From Roseivivax lentus (GTDB lineage Bacteria > Pseudomonadota > Alphaproteobacteria > Rhodobacterales > Rhodobacteraceae), in the NCBI RefSeq assembly GCF_900156805.1, contig NZ_FTOQ01000002.1, positions 310,001 through 374,000 of the forward strand: 64,000 nucleotides of DNA, given 5' to 3'. Each line of letters starts with the position of its first letter. Positions within the stretch are counted from its first letter, which is position 1. Positions 16,237-24,933 of this stretch are shown here, one piece after another. Made by a program: the position numbers and the translations under genes. The notes under the pieces were generated by a model that made no database searches, had not been told where the DNA came from, and saw nothing but the letters and a program-made list of their open reading frames with translations.

Positions 16237-17532
16237 ATGGCAAACGTGGTCGTCGTGGGTGCCCAGTGGGGCGATGAGGGCAAGGGCAAGATCGTGGACT
16301 GGCTCAGCGAGCGCGCCGACGTGATCGCGCGCTTCCAGGGCGGGCACAATGCGGGCCATACGCTGGTGATCGACGGCAAGGTCTACAAGCTGCACGCGCT
16401 GCCGTCGGGCGTCGTGCGCGGCGGCAAGCTGTCGGTGATCGGCAACGGTGTCGTGCTCGATCCCTGGCATCTCGTGCAGGAGATCGCGACGGTGCGCGAA
16501 CAGGGCGTCGAGATCAATCCCGAGACGCTGATGATCGCCGAGAACACGCCGCTGATCCTGCCCATTCACGGCGAACTGGACCGCGCGCGCGAGGAGGCCG
16601 CCAATCCCGGCGCCAAGATCGGCACGACGGGCCGCGGCATCGGGCCCGCCTACGAGGACAAGGTCGGGCGGCGCTCCGTGCGCGTGGCCGATTTGGGGGA
16701 CCGCGCGACGCTGGAGGCGCGGGTCGACCGGGCGCTCACGCATCACAACGCGCTGCGCAAGGGTCTGGGCATCGCCGCGGTCGACCGCGACGCGCTCCTG
16801 GAAAAGCTGGTGGCGATCGCGGATGAAATCCTGCCCTTCGCCGCCCCGGTCTGGAAGGTGCTTCAGGAAAAGCGCAAGGCGGGCAAGCGCATCCTCTTCG
16901 AAGGGGCGCAGGGCGCGCTTCTCGACATCGATTTCGGCACCTATCCCTTTGTCACCTCGTCGAACGTGATCGCGGGGCAGGCGGCGACGGGCGTGGGGCT
17001 CGGCCCTTCGGCCATCGATTACACGCTCGGTATCGTGAAGGCCTACACGACCCGCGTGGGCGAAGGGCCGTTCCCGACCGAGCTAAAGGACGAGGATGGC
17101 AACCGTCTGGGCGAACGCGGTCACGAATTCGGCACGACCACCGGGCGCAAGCGGCGCTGCGGCTGGTTCGATGCCTGCCTCGTCAAGCAGACCTGCGCCA
17201 CCTCGGGCGTGAACGGCATCGCGCTGACGAAGCTCGACGTGCTCGACGGGTTCGAGACGCTGAAGATCTGCGTGGGCTACGATCTGGACGGTCAGCGCTA
17301 CGACTACCTGCCGACCGCCGCCGACCAACAGGCGCGCTGCACGCCGATCTACGAGGAGATGCCGGGCTGGTCCGCCTCAACCGAGGGCGCGCGCAGCTGG
17401 GCCGATCTGCCCGCCGAGGCCATCAAGTATGTCCGCCGGGTCGAGGAATTGATCGAATGCCCGGTCGCCCTACTCTCCACCTCGCCCGAGCGGGAAGACA
17501 CGATACTCGTGACCGATCCCTTCGCCGATTGA
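16237..17532 (+). CDS. purA: Adenylosuccinate synthetase
   Basis: 431 residues, the usual size. It catalyses the GTP-dependent joining of IMP and aspartate, the first committed step to AMP. Residues 4-17 [14 protein letters not shown] hold the GTP P-loop and catalytic Asp; [11 protein letters not shown] follows near 41-51. The family signature [17 protein letters not shown] (about 134-150), the [22 protein letters not shown] block (about 220-241) and [13 protein letters not shown] (about 301-313) are all present. A GAGGGATC-like site lies just upstream. The next gene starts only 12 bases after the stop. Confidence 0.97.
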   Translation: MANVVVVGAQWGDEGKGKIVDWLSERADVIARFQGGHNAGHTLVIDGKVYKLHALPSGVVRGGKLSVIGNGVVLDPWHLVQEIATVREQGVEINPETLMIAENTPLILPIHGELDRAREEAANPGAKIGTTGRGIGPAYEDKVGRRSVRVADLGDRATLEARVDRALTHHNALRKGLGIAAVDRDALLEKLVAIADEILPFAAPVWKVLQEKRKAGKRILFEGAQGALLDIDFGTYPFVTSSNVIAGQAATGVGLGPSAIDYTLGIVKAYTTRVGEGPFPTELKDEDGNRLGERGHEFGTTTGRKRRCGWFDACLVKQTCATSGVNGIALTKLDVLDGFETLKICVGYDLDGQRYDYLPTAADQQARCTPIYEEMPGWSASTEGARSWADLPAEAIKYVRRVEELIECPVALLSTSPEREDTILVTDPFAD

Positions 17533-17543
17533 GGAGAGAGACG

Positions 17544-17768
17544 CTGCCCTACAAGACCAAGAAACGCCTCGCGCTGCTGATTTTGCTGGTGGGTCTGCCG
17601 ATCTACGGGGTGGTCGCCGTTTCGATCATGACGTGGCTGGAGCGGCCGTCGATCCTCGTGGAACTGCTGATCTACGCGGCGCTGGGCATTCTCTGGGCGC
17701 TGCCGTTCAAATGGGTGTTCATGGGGGTCGGCCAGCCCGATCCCGATGCCGGGGACGACCAGCCCTGA
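17544..17768 (+). CDS. DUF2842 small membrane protein
   Basis: 74 residues with two hydrophobic segments: LALLILLVGLPIYGVVAVSIMTWL (about 8-31) and LVELLIYAALGILWALPFKWVF (about 37-58), followed by a short acidic tail. This matches DUF2842, small alphaproteobacterial membrane proteins of unknown role often found next to purA. No ATG is available. CTG 17544 has a good AGGAG about 7 bases upstream. The alternative is TTG 17529, which overlaps the purA stop but lacks a binding site. The start therefore remains uncertain. It is probably co-transcribed with purA. Confidence 0.72.
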   Translation: MPYKTKKRLALLILLVGLPIYGVVAVSIMTWLERPSILVELLIYAALGILWALPFKWVFMGVGQPDPDAGDDQP

Positions 17769-18079
17769 CCGAGCCTGCGGACCGGAATTGGAAACAATCT
17801 GGTTCGCCAAGCTTAATATTCCCCTAAATTGCCGCAATTCCGCGCGGTTCCTGCCGCTTGGCGCGCGCATGCTCGCCGGGAGATGTCAGGAGAGATGCGG
17901 CATGACGCGGCAGGCAGAGATCGCCGGGAACGAGCTTCAGACGGGCAGCAAGGCCGTCGGGATGCTGCCGTTCATCCCCGTGCGGGTATGCGCAAAGCGT
18001 GCGCTGCCGGGCGAAAGGGCCAATCCGACATCGGAAATTCGCAAATGCCTTTGCAATTTCAAATGTATGGAGGCTCGAA
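17769..18079. other. Intergenic region before the CelD/GNAT-like gene
   Basis: No gene is seen. Short frames on the plus strand (for example from ATG 17902) lack family resemblance. The DNA is locally AT-rich around 17795-17830 and 18035-18080, which suits a promoter for the downstream gene, whose GGAGG binding site is at 18069-18073. I could not fix -35/-10 boxes with confidence. Confidence 0.4.
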
Positions 18080-19330
18080 ATGCCTGATGGTGGTGCAGTT
18101 TACGGGGGGTCACGCTCGATCCTGACCTTCGGTCGGCGCGCGCTGGAGATCGCCGTGATCGAGGATTACGCGGATTTCCGGGCGCTGAAACGCGGCTGGC
18201 AGGCGCTCGAGGCAGCCGATCCGCATCATACCGTCTTTCTCGGCTGGTCCTGGCTCGATCGCGTTTTCCGCGACAATCCCGGCGCATGGCGCGTGCTGAT
18301 CGTGCGCGATCCGGCCCGCGGCTCCGACCCGGTCTGCATCCTGCCGCTGCGGGTCAAGACGCATTGGAGCGCGCGGCGCGGCGAATTCCGCACGATCTTG
18401 GGGCCGGCGGGGCGGCTGATCTGGTCGGAATATGTGGGATGGCTCTGCCACCCCGATTACGATTCCGACGCGATCCGCATGACCGGCGCGGCGATCAAGC
18501 AGATGCCCTGGGTGCAGTTCGAGATGCGCTACGAGGCGACCGACAGCCGTCTGCGCAGTTTCGCCGCGGCCTTCAAGGAAGATGCGGCCTTCAAGGTCGA
18601 GTTCCCGGAATACCGGATCAACCAAGGCAGCGTCGACAACCTCGCCTGTCCGCGGGTCGATCTGCCGGACAATTTCGAGGCCTTCCGGGACGGGATCGCC
18701 TCGAAGAACACGCGCCAGAAGCTGCGGCGCATGTGGAAGCGCCACTTCCGGAACGGCGATTGGCGGGTGACCTTCTCCGATGCGGAGACCGTCCGGCGCG
18801 ACGTCGATATCCTCGTCGGTCACTGGCTGGAGAAATGGACACCGGTGAAGGGCGAGGAACAGGCCCGACGCGTCGCGCGCAACTACCGTGCCATCCTGAC
18901 CAACGCCTTCAAGACCGATTGCCTGTGTCTCGCGGTGCTCTGGGAAGGCGACACGCCGCTGGCGGCGCTGGGCCACGTGGTCGATCACGACATGGACCGG
19001 GTGCATTTCATCGTCGCGGGCCGCAACGAGGATGCCGCCGACAAGCCCGTCGGGCTGCTGCTGCACGCCCGGTCGATCGCCTGGGCCATCGAGCACGGCT
19101 TCAGCGAATACGATTTCTGTCACGGCGACGAGGCCTACAAGTTCCATTTCGGCGCAGAGGTCACTCGGGTCGGAAACCTGCGGATTTCGCGGCGCAGCCG
19201 GGGAGCGCGGGGCTATTTCGATCCCGCCTGCCGCCCGGAAGCGGAGGAGCAGGCCGCGCGCCTTCTGCGCAAGGGCCGCGATGACGAGGCGCAGGCGGCG
19301 CGGCTTTTTCTGGACGCGACCGGCGCCTAG
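18080..19330 (+). CDS. GNAT-fold protein of the CelD/BioF2-like family
   Basis: 416 residues from ATG 18080, with GGAGG 7 bases upstream. The C-terminal half shows the Acetyltransf_6 (CelD-like) pattern: FRDGIASKNTRQKLRRMWKR, a VLWEGDTPLAALGHVVDHDMDRVHFIVAGR strand set, and IEHGFSEYDFCHGDEAYKFHFG, the conserved D-F-x-x-G-x-x-x-Y-K stretch. The N-terminal half (YADFRALKRGWQALEAADPHHTVFLGWSWLDRV) is also typical. Members are linked to polysaccharide or cell-envelope acylation or peptidyl transfer; the substrate here is unknown. It stands alone, and its TAG stop overlaps the stop of the convergent GAPDH gene within CTAG. Confidence 0.72.
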   Translation: MPDGGAVYGGSRSILTFGRRALEIAVIEDYADFRALKRGWQALEAADPHHTVFLGWSWLDRVFRDNPGAWRVLIVRDPARGSDPVCILPLRVKTHWSARRGEFRTILGPAGRLIWSEYVGWLCHPDYDSDAIRMTGAAIKQMPWVQFEMRYEATDSRLRSFAAAFKEDAAFKVEFPEYRINQGSVDNLACPRVDLPDNFEAFRDGIASKNTRQKLRRMWKRHFRNGDWRVTFSDAETVRRDVDILVGHWLEKWTPVKGEEQARRVARNYRAILTNAFKTDCLCLAVLWEGDTPLAALGHVVDHDMDRVHFIVAGRNEDAADKPVGLLLHARSIAWAIEHGFSEYDFCHGDEAYKFHFGAEVTRVGNLRISRRSRGARGYFDPACRPEAEEQAARLLRKGRDDEAQAARLFLDATGA

Positions 19331-20310
19331 CGGGCGGCCATCAGGCGCGCCATGTCGATCATGCGCGCCGAGAAGCCCCATTCATTGTCGTACCAGCCGA
19401 AGATGCGCAGGTGATCCGGCGCGCTGGCCTGCGTCTCGGGCAGCGCGATGACGAGGCTTTCGGGCCGGGCGCGCATATCCATCGACACGCAGGGATCGCG
19501 GGTGGCGCCGATCACGGCCGAGCGCGCGGCGATCTGCGACAAGAGCGCATCCGCGCCCTCGGGCGGGGCTTTTTCCAGTTGCACGACCAGATCGACCGCG
19601 GAGACGCTGATCGTCGGCACCCGCACCGCCGCACCGGTGATGCGGCCCGCGAGGCCGGGCAGGACATGGTCGATCAGGGTCGCGGCGCTGGTCGTCGTCG
19701 GCACCATCGAGACCGCCGCGGCGCGGGATCGTTCGAACGGGCCGCGCGGCTTGTCCACGGTGGGCTGGCTGCCCGTGTAGCAATGCACCGTCGTCATGTG
19801 TCCGTGCCGGATGCCGACCGCTTGATCAAGCGCCTTCAGGAGCGGCGCCAGCGCGTTGGTGGTGCAAGACGCGTTCGAGACGATCCGCGCATCGCCCATC
19901 GTCTCCTCGTTGGCGCCAAGAACGATGGTCCGCTCGGCTTCGAGGCAGGGGCCCGAGATGAGCACGTTTGTCGCCCCCGCCGCGAGACCGCGCGCGGCTT
20001 CTTCGCGGGTCGAGACGATGCCCGTGCATTCCAGAAGCACGTCGATATCGGCAAGATCGAGCGTGGCGAGGTCGGATTTCCGCGTGAAGGGGATCGACGC
20101 GCCGTCGATCACCAGCGCGTCGTCGGTGGCGGAGATGTCGCCGGGAAAGGGGCCGTAGACGCTGTCATACTTGAAGAGATACGCGCAATCGGCCCGCGGC
20201 GCGATATCGTTCAGAAGCGCCACGTCGATGTCGGCGTGATCTGCGATGGTCAGACATTGGCGCAGCACCGTGCGCCCGATCCGTCCGAACCCATTGACGG
20301 CAACGCGCAT
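19327..20310 (-). CDS. Glyceraldehyde-3-phosphate dehydrogenase paralogue
   Basis: 327 residues from ATG 20310, with GGAGG 6 bases upstream. NAD-binding VNGFGRIGRTVLRQ is at residues 4-17, with ND at about 33-34 favouring NAD. The catalytic Cys is in NASCTTNALAPLLKALD (about 147-163), the His partner in TTVHCYTGSQ, and RVPTISVSAVDLV is the phosphate-site strand. All core residues seem intact. The sequence differs at family-conserved places (HCYTGSQPTVDKP; SMVPTTTSAA), so it may be a second, specialised GAPDH rather than the main glycolytic one. It is not linked to pgk or tkt. Erythrose-4-phosphate dehydrogenase activity cannot be excluded. Confidence 0.85.
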   Translation of the reverse strand: MRVAVNGFGRIGRTVLRQCLTIADHADIDVALLNDIAPRADCAYLFKYDSVYGPFPGDISATDDALVIDGASIPFTRKSDLATLDLADIDVLLECTGIVSTREEAARGLAAGATNVLISGPCLEAERTIVLGANEETMGDARIVSNASCTTNALAPLLKALDQAVGIRHGHMTTVHCYTGSQPTVDKPRGPFERSRAAAVSMVPTTTSAATLIDHVLPGLAGRITGAAVRVPTISVSAVDLVVQLEKAPPEGADALLSQIAARSAVIGATRDPCVSMDMRARPESLVIALPETQASAPDHLRIFGWYDNEWGFSARMIDMARLMAAR

Positions 20311-20485
20311 TCCGGCCTCCCGCGACGTGATTGGCACAGGGATGCGCGGTGCCCGGGCCGCTCGCAAGCGGAATATTGTACCGATCAGTGGGTCGTTTCA
20401 CGCGTGGTCCGCGTCAGTCGCTCACAGCCCGCGGCCGCGAATAGCCGGAGGTGACGGCGCGCCGACTTTGCCGACGCGGCCTTTG

Positions 20486-21355
20486 TCAGGCGACGTTTTC
20501 CAACCGCGTCTCGGGCGTCACGCCGAGGGCGAAGCAGACGTCGCGGGTCAGTTCGGGCCGGTTCAGCGTGTAAAAATGCAGCTTGTCCACGCCGCCATCG
20601 ATCAGGTCCGAGCAAAGCTCGGCGCAAAGCGCGGTGGCCAGCAGGTCCTCGCGGCTGTCTCGGGTCGCGGTCTCGAAGGCGTCGATCACCCATTGCGGGA
20701 TCTTCGTGCCGCACTTCTCGGCGAAGCGGCGTGCGCCCTTCCAGTTCTCGATCGGGAAGATGCCGGGCACGATGGGCTTGTCGATGCCCGCCTTCTCGCA
20801 GGCATCGCGGAAGCGGAAGAAGGTCTCGGCCTCGAAGAAGAACTGGGTCAGTGCTTCGTCGGCACCCGCATCGAACTTGCGCTTGAGGTATTCGACATCC
20901 GCCGTTTCGGTCGGCGCCTCGGGATGGGTGTCGGGATAGGCGCCCACGCGGATGGTGAAATCGCCGGTCTCCTTCAGCGCCGAGATCAACTCGCAGCTGT
21001 CGCGGAAGCCGCCCTCGGTCGGCACGAAGCGGTCCTGCCCCTTGGGCGGATCGCCCCGCAGCGCGACGATATCGGTCACACCGACCTCGGCGAAGCCCCG
21101 CGCGATGCCCAGCGTCTCTTCGCGCGTGGCGTTCACGCAGGTCAGGTGCGCGGCGGTGCGCAGGCCGGAATGCTTGTGGATGGTGCCCACGGCTTCGCGG
21201 GTCAATTCGCGGGTGGTGCCGCCCGCGCCGTAGGTGACCGAGACGAAGCGCGGACCGAGCGGCGCAAGCGTCTGCACCGTGTCCCAGAGCCGGAACGAAG
21301 CCTCCAGCGATTGCGGGGGGAAAAATTCGAACGAAACGTCGGGGCGGAGGGTCAT
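20486..21355 (-). CDS. metF: 5,10-methylenetetrahydrofolate reductase
   Basis: 289 residues from ATG 21355, with AAGGA 9 bases upstream. It reduces methylene-THF to methyl-THF with an FAD TIM-barrel for methionine synthesis. The N-terminus VSFEFFPPQS contains the catalytic Glu of the SFEFFPP motif; VTYGAGGTTRE, HLTCVNATREE, DIVALRGDPPKG and FFFEAETFFRF are standard MTHFR blocks. It is divergent from the metR-like regulator across 96 bp that hold a near-consensus MetR site, so it is probably controlled by homocysteine-responsive MetR. No SAM riboswitch is apparent in that short gap. Confidence 0.95.
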   Translation of the reverse strand: MTLRPDVSFEFFPPQSLEASFRLWDTVQTLAPLGPRFVSVTYGAGGTTRELTREAVGTIHKHSGLRTAAHLTCVNATREETLGIARGFAEVGVTDIVALRGDPPKGQDRFVPTEGGFRDSCELISALKETGDFTIRVGAYPDTHPEAPTETADVEYLKRKFDAGADEALTQFFFEAETFFRFRDACEKAGIDKPIVPGIFPIENWKGARRFAEKCGTKIPQWVIDAFETATRDSREDLLATALCAELCSDLIDGGVDKLHFYTLNRPELTRDVCFALGVTPETRLENVA

Positions 21356-21405
21356 CTGTGCGGATCCTTCTTGGCGATGAAGATCTTGTCGCATGTCACG
21401 GACTG

Positions 21406-21418
21406 TGAAACAAACTCA
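21406..21418. promoter_or_regulatory. Candidate MetR operator between metF and metR
   Basis: TGAAACAAACTCA matches the MetR consensus TGAA-N5-TTCA at seven of eight fixed positions (C replaces the first T of TTCA). It lies centrally in the 96-bp divergent spacer, the expected place for a LysR-type regulator that controls both genes. Confidence 0.5.
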
Positions 21419-21451
21419 TAATACTCAAGAACAACATGAACGAGACTGCGA

Positions 21452-22357
21452 ATGCACATCGAATTCCGTCATCTACGGACGATCAAGGCGATCCATGATG
21501 CGGGCGGCGTGGCCCGGGCGGCGGATCAGCTCAACATCACGCAGAGCGCTTTGTCGCATCAGATCAAGGGGCTTGAGGATCAGGCGGGCGTGGAGCTGTT
21601 CGTGCGCCGCTCGAAACCCATGAAACTGTCGCCCGCGGGTCTGCGGCTCTTGCGGCTGGCGGAGCAGATCCTGCCGCAGGTCGAGGCCTTGACGGCGGAA
21701 TTCGAAGGGCTGCGCAGCGGCGTGACCGGGCGCATGCATATCGCCATCGAATGCCATGCCTGTTTCGAATGGCTCTTCCCGGTGCTCGAGGCCTTCCGCA
21801 AGACCTGGCCCGACGTCGACGTGGATATCCGGCCCGGGCTTGCCTTCGATGCGCTGCCGGCGCTTCTGAAGGAGGAGGTGGACCTCGTCGTCTCCTCGGA
21901 TCCGGAGGATCTGCCGGGCGTCACCTTCACCGAATTGTTCGATTACAGCCCGGTCTTCGTTGCCTCCGCGGCGCATCCGCTGGCGCAGAAACCCTTTGTC
22001 ATCGCCGAGGATTTCCGCACCGAGACGCTGATCTCATACCCGGTGGAGCGGTCGCGGCTCGACGTGTTCAGCCAGCTTCTGACGCCCGCCAAGGTGGAGC
22101 CCGCGGCGATCCGGCAGGTGGAACTGACGGCGATGATCCTGATGCTCGTGGCCTCCAATCGCGGGGTGGCGGTGCTGCCGGACTGGGTGGTGCGGGAAGT
22201 GAAATACAGCTCCGACTACATCACGCGGCCGCTGACGGAGACCGGGATCACCCGGCGGCTTTACGCCGCGACCCGCATCGCCGACGAGGACAAGGGATTC
22301 GTCCGGGACCTCATCGCGCTGGCGCGCGTTGAGGCAACGAAGCTGCAGGCGGCGTGA
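21452..22357 (+). CDS. metR: LysR-type regulator, MetR-like
   Basis: 301 residues, full LysR length. The N-terminal winged helix-turn-helix is clear: IKAIHDAGGVARAADQLNITQSALSHQIKGLEDQAGVELFVR (about residues 10-51). The effector domain begins near 90 with GRMHIAIECHACFEWLFPVLEAFRKTWPDVDVDI; the E-C-H-x-C-F-E-W-L segment is characteristic of MetR, the homocysteine-binding activator of methionine genes. Divergence from metF supports this. Autoregulation through the shared operator is expected but not shown. Confidence 0.9.
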   Translation: MHIEFRHLRTIKAIHDAGGVARAADQLNITQSALSHQIKGLEDQAGVELFVRRSKPMKLSPAGLRLLRLAEQILPQVEALTAEFEGLRSGVTGRMHIAIECHACFEWLFPVLEAFRKTWPDVDVDIRPGLAFDALPALLKEEVDLVVSSDPEDLPGVTFTELFDYSPVFVASAAHPLAQKPFVIAEDFRTETLISYPVERSRLDVFSQLLTPAKVEPAAIRQVELTAMILMLVASNRGVAVLPDWVVREVKYSSDYITRPLTETGITRRLYAATRIADEDKGFVRDLIALARVEATKLQAA

Positions 22358-22399
22358 GGCGCGGCCTGCCGCCGACCCGGAGTAAAGGAGCCCGCCCCC

Positions 22400-22714
22400 A
22401 TGAAGATCTACGGCATCAAGACCTGTGACACCTGTCGCAAGGCGCGCAAGGCGCTGCCCGATGCGGAATTTGTCGATATCCGCGAGGACGCGTTGCCCGG
22501 CGCGGTCCTGACCGCGGCGCTGGAGCGGTTCGGCGACCGTGTTCTGAACACCCGTTCGACCACCTGGCGCGACCTGCCCGAGAGCGAGCGGAAGAAGGAG
22601 CCGGTCTGGCTGATCGGCGCCTATCCCACGCTGATGAAGCGACCGCTGATCGAGGCGGGCGACGAGATGTATCTGGGCTTCGATGCGCAGACGCGCGCGG
22701 CGCTGGGCGTCTGA
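22400..22714 (+). CDS. ArsC/Spx/YffB-family thioredoxin-fold protein
   Basis: 104 residues with a strong AAAGGAG site. The thioredoxin-like fold starts KIYGIKTCDTCRKARKAL, with C-x-x-C at residues 9 and 12, and the family P-loop/KRP region is YPTLMKRPLIE (about 75-85). This is the YffB/Spx branch, in which the role is often glutathione- or thiol-linked rather than arsenate reduction, and no ars genes are nearby. Its stop lies directly against the stop of the convergent bufferin operon. Confidence 0.82.
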   Translation: MKIYGIKTCDTCRKARKALPDAEFVDIREDALPGAVLTAALERFGDRVLNTRSTTWRDLPESERKKEPVWLIGAYPTLMKRPLIEAGDEMYLGFDAQTRAALGV

Positions 22715-23281
22715 TCACTGCGCCGGAACGACGGCGTCGCGCCGCTGCGCGGCGCCCCCGGCCAGGACCCCGTCGACCGACAGGGCACCCGCCCCCTTCA
22801 CCGCGATCACCCCGAGCAGCAGCATCCAGAAAGCACGCTGATCGAGGATGACGCCGTCGGGGACGCGGTCGAACCAGGCGCCCAGCGTCTCGGCATGGGC
22901 GATGCCGCCATGGCCGAAGAGATCCGTCAGGCTTTGCACGACGATGAAGCCCATCATGCCGAGCGCTGCGGGGCGCGCGAGAAGCCCCAGCACCAGAAGC
23001 GCCGGCAGCACGAACTCCGCATAGGTGCCGGCCATGACCACGGCCCAGTGATAGATACCGAACTGGCTGACGTCGTAGCCCACCGCCTCGAAGGCCTTGG
23101 GGAAGATCTGCGCATAGGCGCCGGTGGACAGCGAGAACGGCCCGCCATCGAGCTTCGTCAGCGCGGATTTCCAGAAATAGACCAGCAGCGTCGCAGCGAA
23201 GACGAAGCGTGCCAGAAGCGGCAGCCATCGGTCGTTGCGGTCGGTCGGTGCGAAGAGAAGCGCGCGGAGCATCGGGATCAT
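22715..23281 (-). CDS. bufD: BufD, DoxX-family membrane protein of the bufferin operon
   Basis: 188 residues, last gene of the operon, ATGA-overlapping the stop of bufC. It has the DoxX four-helix layout: WLPLLARFVFAATLLVYFWKSALTKL, IYHWAVVMAGTYAEFVLPALLVLGLLA, AALGMMGFIVVQSLTDLFG and AFWMLLLGVIAVKGAGALSVD. A soluble insert around residues 50-70 and G-H-G-G-I-A-H near 123-130 could face the periplasm. In bufferin operons of other proteobacteria the DoxX gene accompanies the precursor and its enzymes; an electron-transfer or export-linked role has been suggested but is not settled. Confidence 0.8.
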   Translation of the reverse strand: MIPMLRALLFAPTDRNDRWLPLLARFVFAATLLVYFWKSALTKLDGGPFSLSTGAYAQIFPKAFEAVGYDVSQFGIYHWAVVMAGTYAEFVLPALLVLGLLARPAALGMMGFIVVQSLTDLFGHGGIAHAETLGAWFDRVPDGVILDQRAFWMLLLGVIAVKGAGALSVDGVLAGGAAQRRDAVVPAQ

Positions 23282-24021
23282 CCTTTGGGCTGGGGCGTGG
23301 CGAGCGCATTGTGCGACAGAAGCAGGGTCAGCGTGGCCGCGACATCGAAGCCGTCGCCAGCCGCCGCGATCGCATCGCCGAGCGTCGCGTCGGCCCGCAG
23401 GGCGTCGAGAAAGCGCTGGCCGCCGGTCGGCAGGACCACTGGCACGGGGTCGAACTCCGCGCGCAGGATGGCCACATCCTCGGCCTCCCCTGCGGGCTTG
23501 TCGGCGGTCCGGCCCATGGCGTAGCGCCAGATGCTGCAGGCGGGCCAGCGCGACGACACCGTTTCGAGCGAGGGAGCGCGGCTGAGCCGGGTCGCCATGA
23601 GCGTGGCCTCGTCCGGTTGTGCGAGGATCGCGGGGTTGAGCGGGGTGTGATCCGCGGCGTGATAGGAAAGGCGCATGGCCAGGTCGATCCGGGCGACATC
23701 GGCGAGATAAGGCAGGTGGGACAGCTGGTCCTGTTCCGCGAGGAAGGCCGGAAAGCCCGCGCCGTATTGCGACAGGATCGGGGTCCGGGGCTGTTCTTGC
23801 CGGATGAAGGCGCCGGCGACGCGCTGCATGTTGTCGGCGCCGAGAAGCGAGGCGATGGCGGGAAAGCCGGTGATGATGGCCTCCGTGAGGGTGACCGCGA
23901 CGTTGTTGCGATAGACCGCGTACCTTCGGCCAGCGGGGCGCCCCTGGCCGTCGGTCAGGCCCGGCGGCACGGGCAGGCGGGCATCGAGCAGGCCCGCGCG
24001 GAATTGGGCGGCGTGGGTCAT
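23278..24021 (-). CDS. bufC: BufC, DUF2063 partner of the bufferin-modifying enzyme
   Basis: 247 residues from ATG 24021, ATGA-coupled to bufB; the longer frame to 24108 overlaps bufB and looks spurious. The N-terminal half carries the DUF2063 signature: [31 protein letters not shown] (about residues 32-62) and [24 protein letters not shown] (about 70-93). DUF2063 proteins partner DUF692/MNIO enzymes and are thought to bind the precursor peptide. The C-terminal half is poorly conserved. Placement directly after the MNIO gene and before doxX is the canonical bufferin order. Confidence 0.88.
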   Translation of the reverse strand: MTHAAQFRAGLLDARLPVPPGLTDGQGRPAGRRYAVYRNNVAVTLTEAIITGFPAIASLLGADNMQRVAGAFIRQEQPRTPILSQYGAGFPAFLAEQDQLSHLPYLADVARIDLAMRLSYHAADHTPLNPAILAQPDEATLMATRLSRAPSLETVSSRWPACSIWRYAMGRTADKPAGEAEDVAILRAEFDPVPVVLPTGGQRFLDALRADATLGDAIAAAGDGFDVAATLTLLLSHNALATPQPKG

Positions 24022-24875
24022 GCGGACACCTCGAGGCGGGACAGCACCTCTTCGGCCCTGCGGGCCTCCTCGGCCAGAACCGGCCAGTCGGGCACGTCGG
24101 TGTCCCATTCGATCAGCACCGGTTTCGGCCCGGTGCGCATGAGCACCGCGTCCAGAAGCGTCCAGACCGGATCGGCGACTGCGCGGCAGTGGCTGTCGAT
24201 GAGCAGCGGCGCGCCGTGATCGTCGGTATCCTCGTCATGCCCGCCGAGATGGATTTCGCCCACCGCGTCGAGCGGAAAGGCGTCGATGTAATCGAGGGGC
24301 GCGAAGCCGAGATTGGTGGCCGACACGAAGACGTTGTTCACGTCGAGCAGCAGACCGCACCCGGTGCGCCGGGTCAGCGCGCGCAGGAAGTCCGGTTCGG
24401 ACAGGGTGGAGGCCTCGAAGGCGAGGTAGGAGGACGGATTCTCGAGCAGCATCTGCCGGCCGAGACGATCCTGCACCTCGTCGATATGGGCCGCGACCCG
24501 GTCCAGCGTCGCCTCGGTATAGGGCAGCGGCAGCAGATCGTTGAGATAGCCGGTGTCGTGGCTCGACCAGGCGAGATGTTCGGAGAAGCTGGCGGGCTGC
24601 ACCCGGTCGATCAGGCGTTTCAGCCGGGCGAGGTGATCCGCATCAAGCGGGCCTTCGCCGCCGATCGACAGGCCGACGCCATGCACCGAGATCGGGAAGC
24701 GTTCGCCGAGGGCGGAGAGCTGCGCCATGGGCCGCCCGCCCGCACCCATGTAGTTCTCGGCGTGGATTTCGACCCAGCGGACCGGGCCGGAATCGGCGGT
24801 CAGCGCGGCGAAATGGCTTGCCTTGAAGCCGACGCCCGGGGCGGCGGGCAGGGTGGAATGGCTGTGATCGAACAT
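24018..24875 (-). CDS. bufB: BufB, MNIO (DUF692) iron oxidase that modifies bufferin
   Basis: 285 residues, the usual DUF692 length; a TIM-barrel multinuclear non-haem iron oxidase related to methanobactin MbnB. Likely iron-ligand motifs are HAEN (38-41), SVHG (63-66), SEH (98-100), LLENP (143-147, Glu145), LDVNN (177-181, Asp178), EIHLGGH (207-213), DSH (227-229) and EWD (256-258). All look intact. In described bufferin systems this enzyme oxidises cysteines of the precursor to thiooxazoles that bind copper. It lies 58 bp after bufA across a perfect hairpin and is ATGA-coupled to bufC. Confidence 0.92.
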   Translation of the reverse strand: MFDHSHSTLPAAPGVGFKASHFAALTADSGPVRWVEIHAENYMGAGGRPMAQLSALGERFPISVHGVGLSIGGEGPLDADHLARLKRLIDRVQPASFSEHLAWSSHDTGYLNDLLPLPYTEATLDRVAAHIDEVQDRLGRQMLLENPSSYLAFEASTLSEPDFLRALTRRTGCGLLLDVNNVFVSATNLGFAPLDYIDAFPLDAVGEIHLGGHDEDTDDHGAPLLIDSHCRAVADPVWTLLDAVLMRTGPKPVLIEWDTDVPDWPVLAEEARRAEEVLSRLEVSA

Positions 24876-24903
24876 GATCGGCTCCGGTTGCGGCAGCTTG
24901 GGT

Positions 24904-24925
24904 GGGGCGGGCGGTCACCCGCCCC
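24904..24925 (-). promoter_or_regulatory. Hairpin between bufA and bufB
   Basis: Perfect 8-bp stem GGGGCGGG / CCCGCCCC with a 6-base loop, 8 bases past the bufA stop and without a following T-run. It may protect the bufA message or reduce read-through so that the precursor exceeds its enzymes. The arrangement parallels the hairpin after the binding-protein gene at 7323-7350. Confidence 0.55.
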
Positions 24926-24933
24926 GTGGGCGA

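Noticed and set aside
21356-21451. SAM riboswitch before metF
   Set aside because: The gap is only 96 bp, shared by two genes, with no SAM-II-like pseudoknot core recognised.
22400-22714. Arsenate resistance gene
   Set aside because: The protein belongs to the broader ArsC/Spx/YffB family, and no arsR, arsB or acr3 gene is nearby.
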